Positions 12,781 to 20,917 of a stretch of DNA of 64,000 bases are shown here, one piece after another. Position numbers and translations under genes: made by a program. Within the stretch, counting starts at the first letter, position 1; each line of letters starts with the position of its first letter. The notes below the pieces were generated by a model, which was not told the DNA's origin, searched no databases, and saw only the letters and a program-made list of their open reading frames with translations. Source of the stretch: Duganella alba (GTDB taxonomy: Bacteria > Pseudomonadota > Gammaproteobacteria > Burkholderiales > Burkholderiaceae_D); NCBI RefSeq assembly GCF_009674495.1, contig NZ_WKJN01000014.1:1-64000 (forward strand), in the 5' to 3' direction.

Positions 12781-13902
12781 CTATCGCGCCGGCTTGAACA
12801 GCGCCTTGCCGGTGATGTCGGCGACGGTGGCGCAGCCGGCCATCGCCATGCAGATTTCCAGTTCCTCACGCAGCAGCTTGACCATGTGCGCGACGCCAAG
12901 CGCGCCGGCCACGCTGAGCGCGTACAGTTGCAGCCGGCCGACCGCCACCGCGTTGGCGCCCAGGGCCAGCGCCTTGAAGAGGTCGCTGCCGGACTGCACG
13001 CCGCCGTCGTACATCAGCGGGTAGTCCGGGCCGACCGCGGCGCGGATGGCGGGCAGCACGTCCAGTCCGGACGGCGCGCCGTCCAGGCTGCGGCCGCCGT
13101 GGTTGGAGACGGCGAGGCCGGTCACGCCGGCATCGCGCAAGGCGGCCGCGTCGTCCGGATGCAGCACGCCTTTCACCCACACCGGCAATCTGGTCTGGCT
13201 CATCACCCAATGGATATCGTCCCAGCCTGGCGCGCCGCGCATGGCGCCCTGGAAGAAGCGGCTGTCGCCCGGCCCGTTGCCGGCGTAGCGCGGCGCGATG
13301 TCGTAGCCGCGCAGGTTGACCGGGGCCACGTCCGGCGGCAGCTGGAACTGGGCCGCCAGCGCGCGGCGGTTGGCGACCTGGATCGGCGCATCGACCGTCA
13401 GCACGATGGCGCGGTAGCCGGCCGCTTCGGCGCGGCGCAGCAGGTCCAGCGTGTCCTCGCGGCGCGGCAGCAGGTATAGCTGGAACCAGCGGCGCGCGCC
13501 GCCGGCACTGGCGGTCTCTTCCAGTGTGTACGACGATTGGGTGCTGGCGATCATGCAGGTGTCGGTGGCGTCGGCTGCGCGCGCGGTGTCAATTTCGCCG
13601 TGGGCGTGCGCCAGCTTGTGGAACGCCACCGGCGCCAGCAACAGCGGATGCGCATGCTCCTCGCCCGCCAGCGTGATGCGCGTGTGGCCATGGCTGACAT
13701 CGCGCAACAGGCGCGGGTAGAGCGCCCATTGCGCCAGCGCCGTCTGGTTGGCGGCCACGCTTTGCCCGTGGCCGCTGCCGCCGCTGATGTACGCATAATG
13801 CGCGGGCGGCATGAAATGCGGCGCCAGGGCGGCGTAGTCCTGGGCGTTGCGGATGTCGGCGGGGATGCTGTGGAGGGGCGGCGAAATGGTTGGGGCGGAC
13901 AT
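12781..13902 (-). CDS. FMN-dependent alpha-hydroxy-acid dehydrogenase/oxidase
   Basis: This cytoplasmic flavoenzyme of the lactate dehydrogenase/glycolate oxidase family oxidises 2-hydroxy acids. The 373-residue TIM barrel shows the family order: YAYISGGSG near the N-terminus, LLLAPVAFHKLAH, TDTCMIASTQSS, WFQLYLL, VLTVDAP, VKGVLHPDDA, the substrate/FMN motif SNHGGRSLDG with catalytic His-Gly-Gly, and the phosphate loop MYDGGVQSGSDLFKALALGA...GR. Usual family members read SNHGGRQLD, so the Ser is a small change. No transporter or lactate regulator is adjacent, so the substrate is open. It converges on the DUF3141 gene with a 22-bp gap. Confidence 0.82.
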   Translation of the reverse strand: MSAPTISPPLHSIPADIRNAQDYAALAPHFMPPAHYAYISGGSGHGQSVAANQTALAQWALYPRLLRDVSHGHTRITLAGEEHAHPLLLAPVAFHKLAHAHGEIDTARAADATDTCMIASTQSSYTLEETASAGGARRWFQLYLLPRREDTLDLLRRAEAAGYRAIVLTVDAPIQVANRRALAAQFQLPPDVAPVNLRGYDIAPRYAGNGPGDSRFFQGAMRGAPGWDDIHWVMSQTRLPVWVKGVLHPDDAAALRDAGVTGLAVSNHGGRSLDGAPSGLDVLPAIRAAVGPDYPLMYDGGVQSGSDLFKALALGANAVAVGRLQLYALSVAGALGVAHMVKLLREELEICMAMAGCATVADITGKALFKPAR

Positions 13903-13994
13903 TTTTGATCGATGGCAGGCTGCGGAAATTCGAGTATAGCCCGCAGCCCGGTTTTTCCATCGTTAAGCGATTTTGCCCGGGGCAAAACGATGCG

Positions 13995-15242
13995 TCAGAA
14001 CACTTCCCACTCGCCCCATTCCTGGGCGGACGAATTGCGTTGCAGCGTAGCCTCGCTGCCGCCGATCTGGCTGGTCCAATATTTGTGGCGCAGGCCATCC
14101 TGCTCGATCTGGCCGGCGAAGGGCGGAATCCGCAATCCATGCGCGATCTGGCTCTGGGCGTAGCCGAGCGCCTCGCTGGACAGTTTTGGCAGGCCGATGC
14201 GTTTTCGGGTCGGGATGTGCTGCTTGTAATACTCCAGATAATGTCCCAGCCGGGCGGAGAAATCCGACGCCGCATATTTTCCAGCCACAATGGCATCAAA
14301 TTTTTCCCGCGATTTGACGTAAGGGTGGCCGGCCTGGCCAAACCAGCGGGTATCCGGATACTGGCGCCAGCCACCATACTCAAACAGCAATGTTTCCAGC
14401 GAAATGGGCTGATCGCCCTGCGGCGCCGTTTTGCCGCCATACCCTACCTGGAAACAGGCGCTCACCAGGAAATAATAAAGCGCGGTGATCCGGGCGTAGA
14501 ATTCCGTGTCGCGCTGCGCGAGTTTCAGCGCTTTCCACTTTTCTTCATTTCCGTAAGACAAACCGGGATACGTCGCCAGATAATCCCCGATTTCCGGGTA
14601 ATACGGCATAAAGCCGTTGGCAAAAAACGAGAACTCGGGATTGATATGGTTCGACCAATATAACTGGGTCATCCCATCAATGGAAATGAGTTCCAGCAAA
14701 TCATCTCTCATGCCCGAAAAAACTATATCGCTGAGAAAGAATGGCACATCCAGTAATGCCGAGTTGACCGTGATGCGGTGCTTGTTCGGCGTCCAGCTAT
14801 AGCTGGTCGCTTCGGCGCCATGGGCGCGAATGGCGACCAGGTGCTCGCGGAACGTCGGCGAGGGTTTGACGCGGTCAAAGCGGTGGCGCGTCACGTAATT
14901 GTTGGCGTCCAGCAGATTTAACGCGGCCAGCAGGGGAATCTTTTGATGCGATTCCTGGATCGACATTTTTTGCTCGGGCGCTTCAACAACAAAAATATTT
15001 TGTTGGCGGAAATAATCCTTCAGGGCCGGGTAGGCATCCAGTTCCCCCATCCAGGTCGAAAAAATGATGAGGTCCACTATTCCCTCGGAGCGCAGCGCCA
15101 CCAGGGCTCTGGTCGTGTCGAGGGCTTTGGCTTCGTCGCGAACTTTGCCGGTGATAAGCGAGGTGATTTGCATTTTTTTCGGGGGAATGAAGTGGCAAAC
15201 AGTGGGGTTAAGCTGGTCAAATTCTTTGCGCAACGATACCAT
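13995..15242 (-). CDS. putative glycosyltransferase-like protein (WavE-like), surface polysaccharide
   Basis: This 415-residue protein has no signal peptide and no membrane segment. It carries LIIFSTWMGEL near the N-terminus and later YVTRHRFDRVKPS, a pattern that reminds me of WavE-type LPS core enzymes (an STW motif, then a conserved Arg-x-Asp region). I cannot confirm the match. Base composition is lower in GC than its neighbours (AT-rich between about 14,200 and 15,240), which suggests transfer. It is divergent from a five-gene operon that looks like nucleotide-activated group synthesis, so transfer of that group to a surface glycan is a reasonable guess. No clear Shine-Dalgarno precedes the ATG. 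Confidence 0.45.
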   Translation of the reverse strand: MVSLRKEFDQLNPTVCHFIPPKKMQITSLITGKVRDEAKALDTTRALVALRSEGIVDLIIFSTWMGELDAYPALKDYFRQQNIFVVEAPEQKMSIQESHQKIPLLAALNLLDANNYVTRHRFDRVKPSPTFREHLVAIRAHGAEATSYSWTPNKHRITVNSALLDVPFFLSDIVFSGMRDDLLELISIDGMTQLYWSNHINPEFSFFANGFMPYYPEIGDYLATYPGLSYGNEEKWKALKLAQRDTEFYARITALYYFLVSACFQVGYGGKTAPQGDQPISLETLLFEYGGWRQYPDTRWFGQAGHPYVKSREKFDAIVAGKYAASDFSARLGHYLEYYKQHIPTRKRIGLPKLSSEALGYAQSQIAHGLRIPPFAGQIEQDGLRHKYWTSQIGGSEATLQRNSSAQEWGEWEVF

Positions 15243-15299
15243 TGCACGCGAGAAATGGGTACTATAAAATCTTCCGGATTCGACTTGACATAATCAGTG

Positions 15300-15935
15300 A
15301 TGAAGATACTAGCACATAGGGGTTTCTGGACCGAAGCGCCAGAGAAAAACGCGCTCATCGCGTTTGAGCGGGCGTTGCACGAGGGCTTCGGGATCGAGAC
15401 CGACCTCCGCGATGCGCAGGGGCGTGTGGTAATTTCACACGATATGCCAACCGGCGGCGAAATGCCGCTCGATGATTTCCTGGCCTTGTGCGCCGCCCAT
15501 CCGCAATCGCGGCCACTGGCGCTGAACATCAAAGCCGACGGCCTGCAAACGCTGGTGCGCGAGGCCCTGGCCCGGCACCGGATCGACGATGCCTATGTGT
15601 TCGACATGGCGGTGCCGGACGCGCTGGGCTATCTGGCGCAAGGCGTGCCGGCCTACACCCGTTGCAGCGAATATGAACTGTCGCCACCGTTTCTGGAGGC
15701 CGCCGTGGGGATCTGGCTCGATGCCTTCCGCGGCGAATGGTATACCATGGCGAACGTCGCCGACTGGCTGGCCCAGGGCAAGCAGGTCTGCCTGGTGTCG
15801 CCGGAATTGCACAAGCGTCCGCACCTGGCCTTCTGGCAGCAACTGAAAGACGCCGGCCTGCACCAGCAGGCGTCGCTCAGCCTGTGCACCGATTTCCCTA
15901 CTATTGCAAGGCAGTTCTTCCATGGCCAAAATTAA
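15300..15935 (+). CDS. glycerophosphodiester phosphodiesterase-like protein
   Basis: This 211-residue cytoplasmic TIM-barrel protein has the GDPD signature residues in order: AHRGF (His-Arg), EKNALIAFERAL (Asn), IETDLR (Glu and Asp) and ISHD (His). It probably hydrolyses a phosphodiester or acts on a related cyclic or glycerophospho substrate. The ATG at 15300 directly follows an in-frame GTG (15297). It is the first gene of a compact operon and overlaps the next gene by 14 bp. Its place with a HAD phosphatase and nucleotidyltransferases points to glycan modification, not lipid turnover (inference). Confidence 0.7.
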   Translation: MKILAHRGFWTEAPEKNALIAFERALHEGFGIETDLRDAQGRVVISHDMPTGGEMPLDDFLALCAAHPQSRPLALNIKADGLQTLVREALARHRIDDAYVFDMAVPDALGYLAQGVPAYTRCSEYELSPPFLEAAVGIWLDAFRGEWYTMANVADWLAQGKQVCLVSPELHKRPHLAFWQQLKDAGLHQQASLSLCTDFPTIARQFFHGQN

Positions 15936-16557
15936 AGCTGTTATTTTCGATATGGACGGGGTCCTGATCGATGCCAAGGAATGGCATTACGAAGCGCTGA
16001 ACCGCGCGCTGGGCCTGTTTGGCATGGAAATCAGCCGCCATGACCACCTGATCACCTACGACGGCTTGCCGACCAAGACCAAGCTGAAGATGCTCTCCAT
16101 GGAGCGCGGCCTGCCGCAGGCGCTGCACGGCTTTATCAATGAGATGAAGCAGGTCTACACGATGGAAGTGATCTACGCCAAGTGCAAGCCGATCTTTCAC
16201 CACCAGTTTGCGCTGACCCGCCTGCAACATGAAGGCTATCGCATGGCGGTGTGTTCGAATTCGATCCGGCACACGATCGAGATGATGCTGGAGCGCGCCA
16301 GCCTGATGCCGATGCTGGAGTTCTTCCTGTCGAATGAAGACGTGCAACTGCCGAAGCCGGCGCCGGAAATCTACAACGTGGCCATTGCGCGGCTGGGGCT
16401 GCAGCCGGACGAATGCCTGATCGTCGAGGACAATCCGAACGGCATCAAGGCGGCGCGCGAATCGGGCGCGCATGTGCTGTGCGTCAACGATGTCAGCGAA
16501 GTCAATTACCTCACCATCAAACAGAAAATTGCCATGATTGAGGCCGAACATGCTTAA
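15922..16557 (+). CDS. HAD-superfamily phosphatase
   Basis: This is a 211-residue HAD subfamily IA hydrolase. Motif I is FDMDGVLIDA (nucleophile Asp), followed by a four-helix cap, motif II VCSNS, motif III Lys in LPKPAPE and motif IV VEDNPNGIKAA. It resembles beta-phosphoglucomutase/GS1-type sugar-phosphate phosphatases. I chose the ATG at 15922 (MAKIKAV). It overlaps the GDPD-like gene by 14 bp and the next gene by 8 bp, so it is cotranslated. A sugar- or polyol-phosphate substrate is likely. Confidence 0.75.
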   Translation: MAKIKAVIFDMDGVLIDAKEWHYEALNRALGLFGMEISRHDHLITYDGLPTKTKLKMLSMERGLPQALHGFINEMKQVYTMEVIYAKCKPIFHHQFALTRLQHEGYRMAVCSNSIRHTIEMMLERASLMPMLEFFLSNEDVQLPKPAPEIYNVAIARLGLQPDECLIVEDNPNGIKAARESGAHVLCVNDVSEVNYLTIKQKIAMIEAEHA

Positions 16558-17281
16558 TATTTTGCTGCCGATGAGCGTGCCGTCATCGTTCTTCGAAACG
16601 CCGGAATATCCCTTCCCCAAGCCACTGGTGGAGATCTTCGGCAAGCCGATGATCCAGCACGTGCTGGAGAATCTGGCGAGCATCAAGGAAGAGAAGCGCT
16701 TCATCTTCGTGCTGAGCGAAGAGGACTGCACGCGCTTCCACCTGGACAGCACGCTGCGCCTGCTGGCAGGCCCCAGCAGCATCTTCATCCGCCTGCGCCA
16801 ACCGACGCGCGGCGCGGCCTGCAGCGCGCTGCTGGCCATCGAGCACATCGGCAATGACGAGCCGCTGCTGATCGTGAATGGCGACCAGATTTTCGATGTC
16901 GACCTGAACGATTACCTGGCCGAATTGAACGCCATGCAGGCCGATGCCGGCTGCATCACCTTCAACTCCGTGCATCCGCGCTGGTCGTATGTGCTGATCG
17001 AAAACGAGAGCGATGTGGTGGAGACGGCCGAGAAGCGGCCAATCAGCCGCCATGCCATCGCTGGTTTCTACTACTTCAAGCACGGCAGTGATTTCGTGCG
17101 GGCGGCGCAGCATTCCATCCGCAAGGAAGCGTCGATTGACGGCGTGTTCTACATCGCCCCGGTGCTCAACGAAATGGTGCTGCTGAACCGCCGCGTCAAG
17201 GCGCTGGCGGTGGCCAACGAGTCCTATCACACGTTTTATTCGCCGAAGAAGATCGAAGAATACGAAATGCGCCGCGCGTAA
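16550..17281 (+). CDS. nucleotidyltransferase-like protein with degenerate nucleotide-binding loop
   Basis: This 243-residue protein aligns along its whole length with the canonical nucleotidyltransferase two genes downstream: PKPLVEIFGKPMI vs PKPLIPVFGQPMI, NDEPLLIVNGDQ vs NDQPLMIANCDQ, GVFYIAPVLNEMV vs GEFYVAPAYNSMI. The signature loop MAGHGSRF of the partner is replaced here by MSVPSSFF, losing the glycines and the key Arg. The Lys of PKP and the Asp of GDQ remain. It may be a regulatory or binding subunit, or use another donor. It overlaps the HAD gene by 8 bp. Confidence 0.65.
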   Translation: MLNILLPMSVPSSFFETPEYPFPKPLVEIFGKPMIQHVLENLASIKEEKRFIFVLSEEDCTRFHLDSTLRLLAGPSSIFIRLRQPTRGAACSALLAIEHIGNDEPLLIVNGDQIFDVDLNDYLAELNAMQADAGCITFNSVHPRWSYVLIENESDVVETAEKRPISRHAIAGFYYFKHGSDFVRAAQHSIRKEASIDGVFYIAPVLNEMVLLNRRVKALAVANESYHTFYSPKKIEEYEMRRA

Positions 17282-17292
17282 GGGAAAAAGCT

Positions 17293-17628
17293 ATGCAAGT
17301 ATTCAAGCAGGACGACATGATCCGCGGCTGGTTCGTCGGCGATTTCACGCCGACGGCGCTGGCCACCCAGGCCGCTGAAGTGGGCGTGAAAAGCTACGCC
17401 GCCGGCATGAGCGAGGCGCGCCACTACCACAAGATCGCCACCGAAATCACCATGATCCAGAGCGGCCGCGTGACCATGAACGGCGTGGAATACCGGACCG
17501 GCGACATCATCGTGATCGCCCCGAACGAGTCCACCGATTTCAACGTGCTCGAAGATACCGTCACCGTGGTGGTGAAGGTGCCGGGGGCGATCAACGACAA
17601 ATACCTTGGAGATGCAACGGCATGCTGA
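17293..17628 (+). CDS. small cupin-domain protein
   Basis: This is a single-domain cupin of 111 residues. The first cupin motif is seen in SEARHYHKIATEITMIQSG (two His and a Glu as metal ligands) and the second part in GDIIVIAPNESTDF. Small cupins in glycan clusters often act as isomerases or epimerases, or as ligand-binding partners. Which applies here cannot be told. It lies between two paralogous nucleotidyltransferase genes, 11 bp after the first and overlapping the second by 7 bp. Confidence 0.65.
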   Translation: MQVFKQDDMIRGWFVGDFTPTALATQAAEVGVKSYAAGMSEARHYHKIATEITMIQSGRVTMNGVEYRTGDIIVIAPNESTDFNVLEDTVTVVVKVPGAINDKYLGDATAC

Positions 17629-18371
17629 ACATTGTGCTTCCCATGGCCGGGCACGGCAGCCGCTTTGCCAAGGCCGGCTACACCGATCCGAAACCGCTGA
17701 TCCCGGTATTCGGCCAGCCCATGATCGAGCTGGTCATCGAGAACCTGCGCCCGGCGCAGCCGCACCGCTTTATCTTCGTGTGCCAGCAGGAACACCTGGA
17801 GCGCTACGCGCTGGGCGAACGCCTGCTGCAGATCGCGCCGGGCAGCGCGGTGATTCCGGTGCAGCAGGTGACCGAAGGCGCGGCGTGCACGGTGTTGCTC
17901 ACGCGCGAGCTGATCGATAACGACCAGCCGCTGATGATCGCCAACTGCGACCAGTATATCGACGTCAGTATCGATGACTACCTGGCGCGCCAGCAGGGCG
18001 TCGACGGCCTGATCATGACCATGACGGCGGACGATCCGAAATGGTCTTTCGTGCGCCTGAATGACAATGACGAGATCACCGAAGTGGTTGAAAAGCAGGT
18101 GGTGTCGCACGAAGCCACCGTCGGCATCTACAACTATGCGCGCGGCAGCGATTTTGTCGCGGCGGCCGACGCCATGATTGCCCAGGATCTGCGCGTCAAC
18201 GGCGAGTTTTATGTGGCGCCGGCCTACAACAGCATGATCGCCAAGGGGCAAAAGCTGGCGTACTACAATATCGGAGCGGACCGCGCCGGCATGTATGGCC
18301 TGGGCGTTCCGTCCGACCTGGATTATTTCATCGCCCACTGCGGCGAGTTGGTGGCGCGCCGCAGCGCATGA
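17622..18371 (+). CDS. nucleotidyltransferase (NTP-transferase family)
   Basis: This 249-residue Rossmann-like nucleotidyltransferase should transfer a nucleotide onto a sugar-, polyol- or amide-phosphate. It has the intact loop LPMAGHGSRFAKAGY, PKPLIPVFGQPMI, the metal-binding NCDQ and the product-site region GEFYVAPAYNSMI. The family includes LicC/HddC-like and capsule cytidylyltransferases. The exact donor and acceptor are unknown. It is the last gene of the five-gene operon and ends 3 bp from the converging acetyltransferase. Confidence 0.72.
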   Translation: MLNIVLPMAGHGSRFAKAGYTDPKPLIPVFGQPMIELVIENLRPAQPHRFIFVCQQEHLERYALGERLLQIAPGSAVIPVQQVTEGAACTVLLTRELIDNDQPLMIANCDQYIDVSIDDYLARQQGVDGLIMTMTADDPKWSFVRLNDNDEITEVVEKQVVSHEATVGIYNYARGSDFVAAADAMIAQDLRVNGEFYVAPAYNSMIAKGQKLAYYNIGADRAGMYGLGVPSDLDYFIAHCGELVARRSA

Positions 18372-18374
18372 CCG

Positions 18375-18827
18375 CTAAGCCAGCGGCTTGCGCATGAAGA
18401 CGCTGTAGGGATCGTCGGGATAGCCGCCATACGGGCCGCAGCGCGCGAAGCCGTGGCGGGTGTAGAGGCCGATCGCCTCCGGTTGCGCCGGGCCGGTCTC
18501 CAGCACCAGCAGCGGACAGCCGGCGTCGCGCGCGGCGTGTTCCAGCGCGTCCATCAGGCGACGCGCCAGGCCCCGGCCGCGCAGGGCCGGCTGCACATAC
18601 ATGCGCTTGATCTCGCCGTATGCCGGCGACAGCACCACCGCGCCGCAGCCGACGATGGCGCCGGCCGCGTCGCGGGCGACCGCGAACTTCACTTCCGGCT
18701 GCATCAGCGCGTTCAGGTCCAGCGCGTAGACCGATTCCGGCGGATACAAGGTCATCTGATAGGCATCGAGGTCGGCGATCAGGGCGATCACTTCCGGCTG
18801 GTTGGGCGTTTCGAAGGCGATGTGCAT
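18375..18827 (-). CDS. GNAT-family N-acetyltransferase
   Basis: A 150-residue GNAT protein with acetyl-CoA-binding motif A (IKRMYVQPALRGRGLARRLM) and motif B (LETGPAQPEAIGLYTRHGF). It probably acetylates a small molecule or peptide amine. It is divergent from an XRE-cupin regulator with only 44 bp between the two starts, and both promoters sit in one dyad, so this regulator probably controls it. Confidence 0.8.
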   Translation of the reverse strand: MHIAFETPNQPEVIALIADLDAYQMTLYPPESVYALDLNALMQPEVKFAVARDAAGAIVGCGAVVLSPAYGEIKRMYVQPALRGRGLARRLMDALEHAARDAGCPLLVLETGPAQPEAIGLYTRHGFARCGPYGGYPDDPYSVFMRKPLA

Positions 18828-18837
18828 GGCGGACAGT

Positions 18838-18885
18838 TTGTTGGATGATGTAATCCAGTATAATGGATTAAATGGATATCAACAA
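18838..18885. promoter_or_regulatory. interlocked divergent promoters around a 20-bp operator-like dyad
   Basis: TAATCCA (18851-18857) and TGGATTA (18864-18870) form an inverted repeat with a 6-bp centre. Inside lie a + strand -10 (TATAAT, 18859-18864) and a - strand -10 (TATACT, 18862-18857). TTGTTG hexamers sit on each side (18838-18843 for +, spacer 15; 18885-18880 for -, spacer 17). The + start codon at 18872 lies 8 bp after its -10, so that mRNA is probably leaderless. A regulator bound to the dyad would block both genes. Confidence 0.6.
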
Positions 18886-19444
18886 ATTGATCGCCAGCCG
18901 CGTGCTGGCCCTGCGCGAAGCGCGCCAGTTGTCGCTGACGGCCCTGGCCGAGCGCAGCGGCGTCAGCCGTTCCAATATTTCGCTGATCGAGCGCGGCGAG
19001 AGCAGCGCCACCGCCACCGTGCTGGACAAGCTGGCCGGCGCGCTGGGCGTCACGCTGGCCTCGCTGTTCGACGCGGCCCAGGACGCGCCAGCGGCGCCGT
19101 CGCCGTTGAGCACGGCCGACACGCAGGCGGTGTGGACCGATCCGGCATCCGGCTACGTGCGGCGTCAGTTGTCGCCGGCGGCGCGCTCGCCGCTGCAACT
19201 GGTGGAAGTGATCTTCCCGCCGGGCCAGCGCGTCGCCTACGGCCAGGTGCGGCGCGAGGCCGACACGCATCAGCAGGTGTGGCTGCTGGAAGGCGTGATG
19301 GACATCACCGCCGGCGACGGCAGCTGGCGCCTGCATCCCGGCGACTGCCTGGCCTTCCGCGAAGACCAGCCCATCACTTACGCCAATCCCGGCGCCGCAC
19401 CCGCCCGCTACCTGGTCGGCCTGGTGACGCTGCCGTTCGCTTAA
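18872..19444 (+). CDS. XRE-family regulator with C-terminal cupin domain
   Basis: This 190-residue regulator has an N-terminal helix-turn-helix (residues 7-60, LSLTALAERSGVSRSNISLIERGE), a short linker and a C-terminal cupin sensor (about 105-185, QQVWLLEGVMDITAGDG and LHPGDCLAFRED). Members sense small ligands and often control adjacent acetyltransferase or amine genes. The ATG probably coincides with the transcript start. It likely controls itself and the divergent GNAT gene. Confidence 0.82.
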   Translation: MDINKLIASRVLALREARQLSLTALAERSGVSRSNISLIERGESSATATVLDKLAGALGVTLASLFDAAQDAPAAPSPLSTADTQAVWTDPASGYVRRQLSPAARSPLQLVEVIFPPGQRVAYGQVRREADTHQQVWLLEGVMDITAGDGSWRLHPGDCLAFREDQPITYANPGAAPARYLVGLVTLPFA

Positions 19445-20175
19445 TCCTTGGAAGCTGGCGAGATGGTTTTGCTGACCTTGCCTGTTGCGTCCAGCATCTG
19501 GATTTCAGTGGCGCCGTTGGCGCTGACCAGCAGCATCATGCGCACGCGGCCCTGGGCGTCCTTCAGTTGCAGCGCCGAACCGTGGTCGCGCGTGTTGCCG
19601 AGCCAGATGCGGTTGACGCTCAGTCGCTCTTCTTCCGTCAGCTTTTGCCAATAGGCTGCGCGCTGCTCGGGCGCCAGCGTGCGCGCCTCGTCGGCGAAGC
19701 GGTGGATGTCGGCCATCGAGGTTTTCTGGAAATAGGGCACGTCGTTGATCTTGATGCCGGTTTGCTGGTGATTGGCGCTGTCGTTGGTCAGCAGTTGCAG
19801 CGTCTGGTCCTGGCGGAAGCGATCGAAGGTCAGCGACAGGCCGGAGGATACCTTGCCGTCGTCGCTGATGCCGCCTTTCTGGATCAGGCCGCCGTTCTCG
19901 GTGCCTTCGTCGTTGATGAACAGCATGCCGGCGAATGCACGGCGGTCCGGCCGTTCGCCTTCCTTGCCCTGCATGAAGTCGCCGGGGAATTGGGCGCGGT
20001 TGGAAATCACCAGCCGCCTGGTGCCGTCCGGCTCGACGATGTTGATGCGGCCGACGGTGATGTCGTCGAACTCGGCGTGCTTGCCCGGATCGCGCGCGCC
20101 GGTCAGCAGCATCACAGCTACCAGGGCGCCGGCCATGGCGGCGGCGCCGGCAAAGAAGGTCCTAAGCTGCGACAT
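19441..20175 (-). CDS. membrane-anchored protein of unknown function
   Basis: This 244-residue protein has one N-terminal membrane segment (about residues 8-24) and then a soluble, probably periplasmic part. I do not recognise the domain. The body repeats a beta-rich pattern of the type VGRINIVEPDGTRRLVISN, LQLKDAQGRVRMMLLV, IQMLDATGKVSKTI, as in beta-solenoid or sheet proteins. I chose the ATG at 20175, not 20235, because it overlaps the upstream membrane regulator by only 14 bp. The two genes probably form one unit. Its 3' end overlaps the XRE-cupin gene tail to tail by 4 bp. Confidence 0.6.
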   Translation of the reverse strand: MSQLRTFFAGAAAMAGALVAVMLLTGARDPGKHAEFDDITVGRINIVEPDGTRRLVISNRAQFPGDFMQGKEGERPDRRAFAGMLFINDEGTENGGLIQKGGISDDGKVSSGLSLTFDRFRQDQTLQLLTNDSANHQQTGIKINDVPYFQKTSMADIHRFADEARTLAPEQRAAYWQKLTEEERLSVNRIWLGNTRDHGSALQLKDAQGRVRMMLLVSANGATEIQMLDATGKVSKTISPASKD

Positions 20176-20917
20176 GGCGACCTCCGGCGGCTTTGCGCAT
20201 GCGCCATTCGACCACCAGCAACAGCAGCCCGCCAAACATCAGCAGCGCGCCCAGGTATTGCAGGATCTGGTTTTGCGCCGGCCGCACGTTGGTCACGTCG
20301 ACCAGCTCGAACTTGCGCCTGCCGCCGGCGGCCGGTTCAAAAAATACGCCGCCCCGATTACCCCATACCTCGATGGTCTGGACCTTGACCCGGTTGGCTT
20401 CGAACTCGGCCTGCGATTTCATGAATTCTTCCAGGGTGAGCGTGTGCGCCTGCACTTTCAGGTTGCCGATCTTGATGAACTGTTCGAAGATCTGGTCCGA
20501 CTCGCCCTCCAGGATCACGCCGGGCGACTTGTATTTGTACAGGTTGTTGGCGTAGAAGATGCCGTCGTTGGCAGCCAGCATCAGCGCGAAGCCAAGCAGG
20601 CAGGCGGCCGCCGCGCTCCAGATGTATTGGCGGGCGTCGTGCAGGCGGCGCTTCACCTCGCCGTTGAGGAACTGGCTGACTTCCGGAATATGGCGCAAGC
20701 TGGTGTGCAGGACGGTGCGGTCGATATCGGCCAGCACCTCGCCGGGCGACAGTTGCAGCGACTTGACGATGGCGCTGAACATGTCGGCCGACGGCTGCGA
20801 CTTGTCGTTCTCCAGCTTGGACAGGTAGGACTGCTCGATGCCGATCGCTTCCGCGAACTGCGGCTGCGTCAGATTTTTCTCGGTGCGGATCTGTTTCAGC
20901 TTTTCCCCAAAATTCAT
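20162..20917 (-). CDS. membrane-bound XRE-type regulator
   Basis: A 251-residue protein with an N-terminal XRE helix-turn-helix (residues 5-62, LTQPQFAEAIGIEQSYLSKLEN), a linker, a membrane segment (about 98-118), a periplasmic loop of about 100 residues and a second membrane segment (about 222-240). HTH proteins tethered to the membrane can pass an envelope signal to DNA. It precedes and overlaps the gene for the membrane-anchored 244-residue protein, which could be its partner. Ligand and targets are unknown. Confidence 0.72.
   Translation of the reverse strand: MNFGEKLKQIRTEKNLTQPQFAEAIGIEQSYLSKLENDKSQPSADMFSAIVKSLQLSPGEVLADIDRTVLHTSLRHIPEVSQFLNGEVKRRLHDARQYIWSAAAACLLGFALMLAANDGIFYANNLYKYKSPGVILEGESDQIFEQFIKIGNLKVQAHTLTLEEFMKSQAEFEANRVKVQTIEVWGNRGGVFFEPAAGGRRKFELVDVTNVRPAQNQILQYLGALLMFGGLLLLVVEWRMRKAAGGRHVAA

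Noticed and set aside
13918..13987. Two perfect inverted repeats between the hydroxy-acid oxidase and the WavE-like gene
   Set aside because: On the - strand neither is followed by a U tract. The + orientation has a T5 but no + strand gene ends there, so I do not call a terminator.
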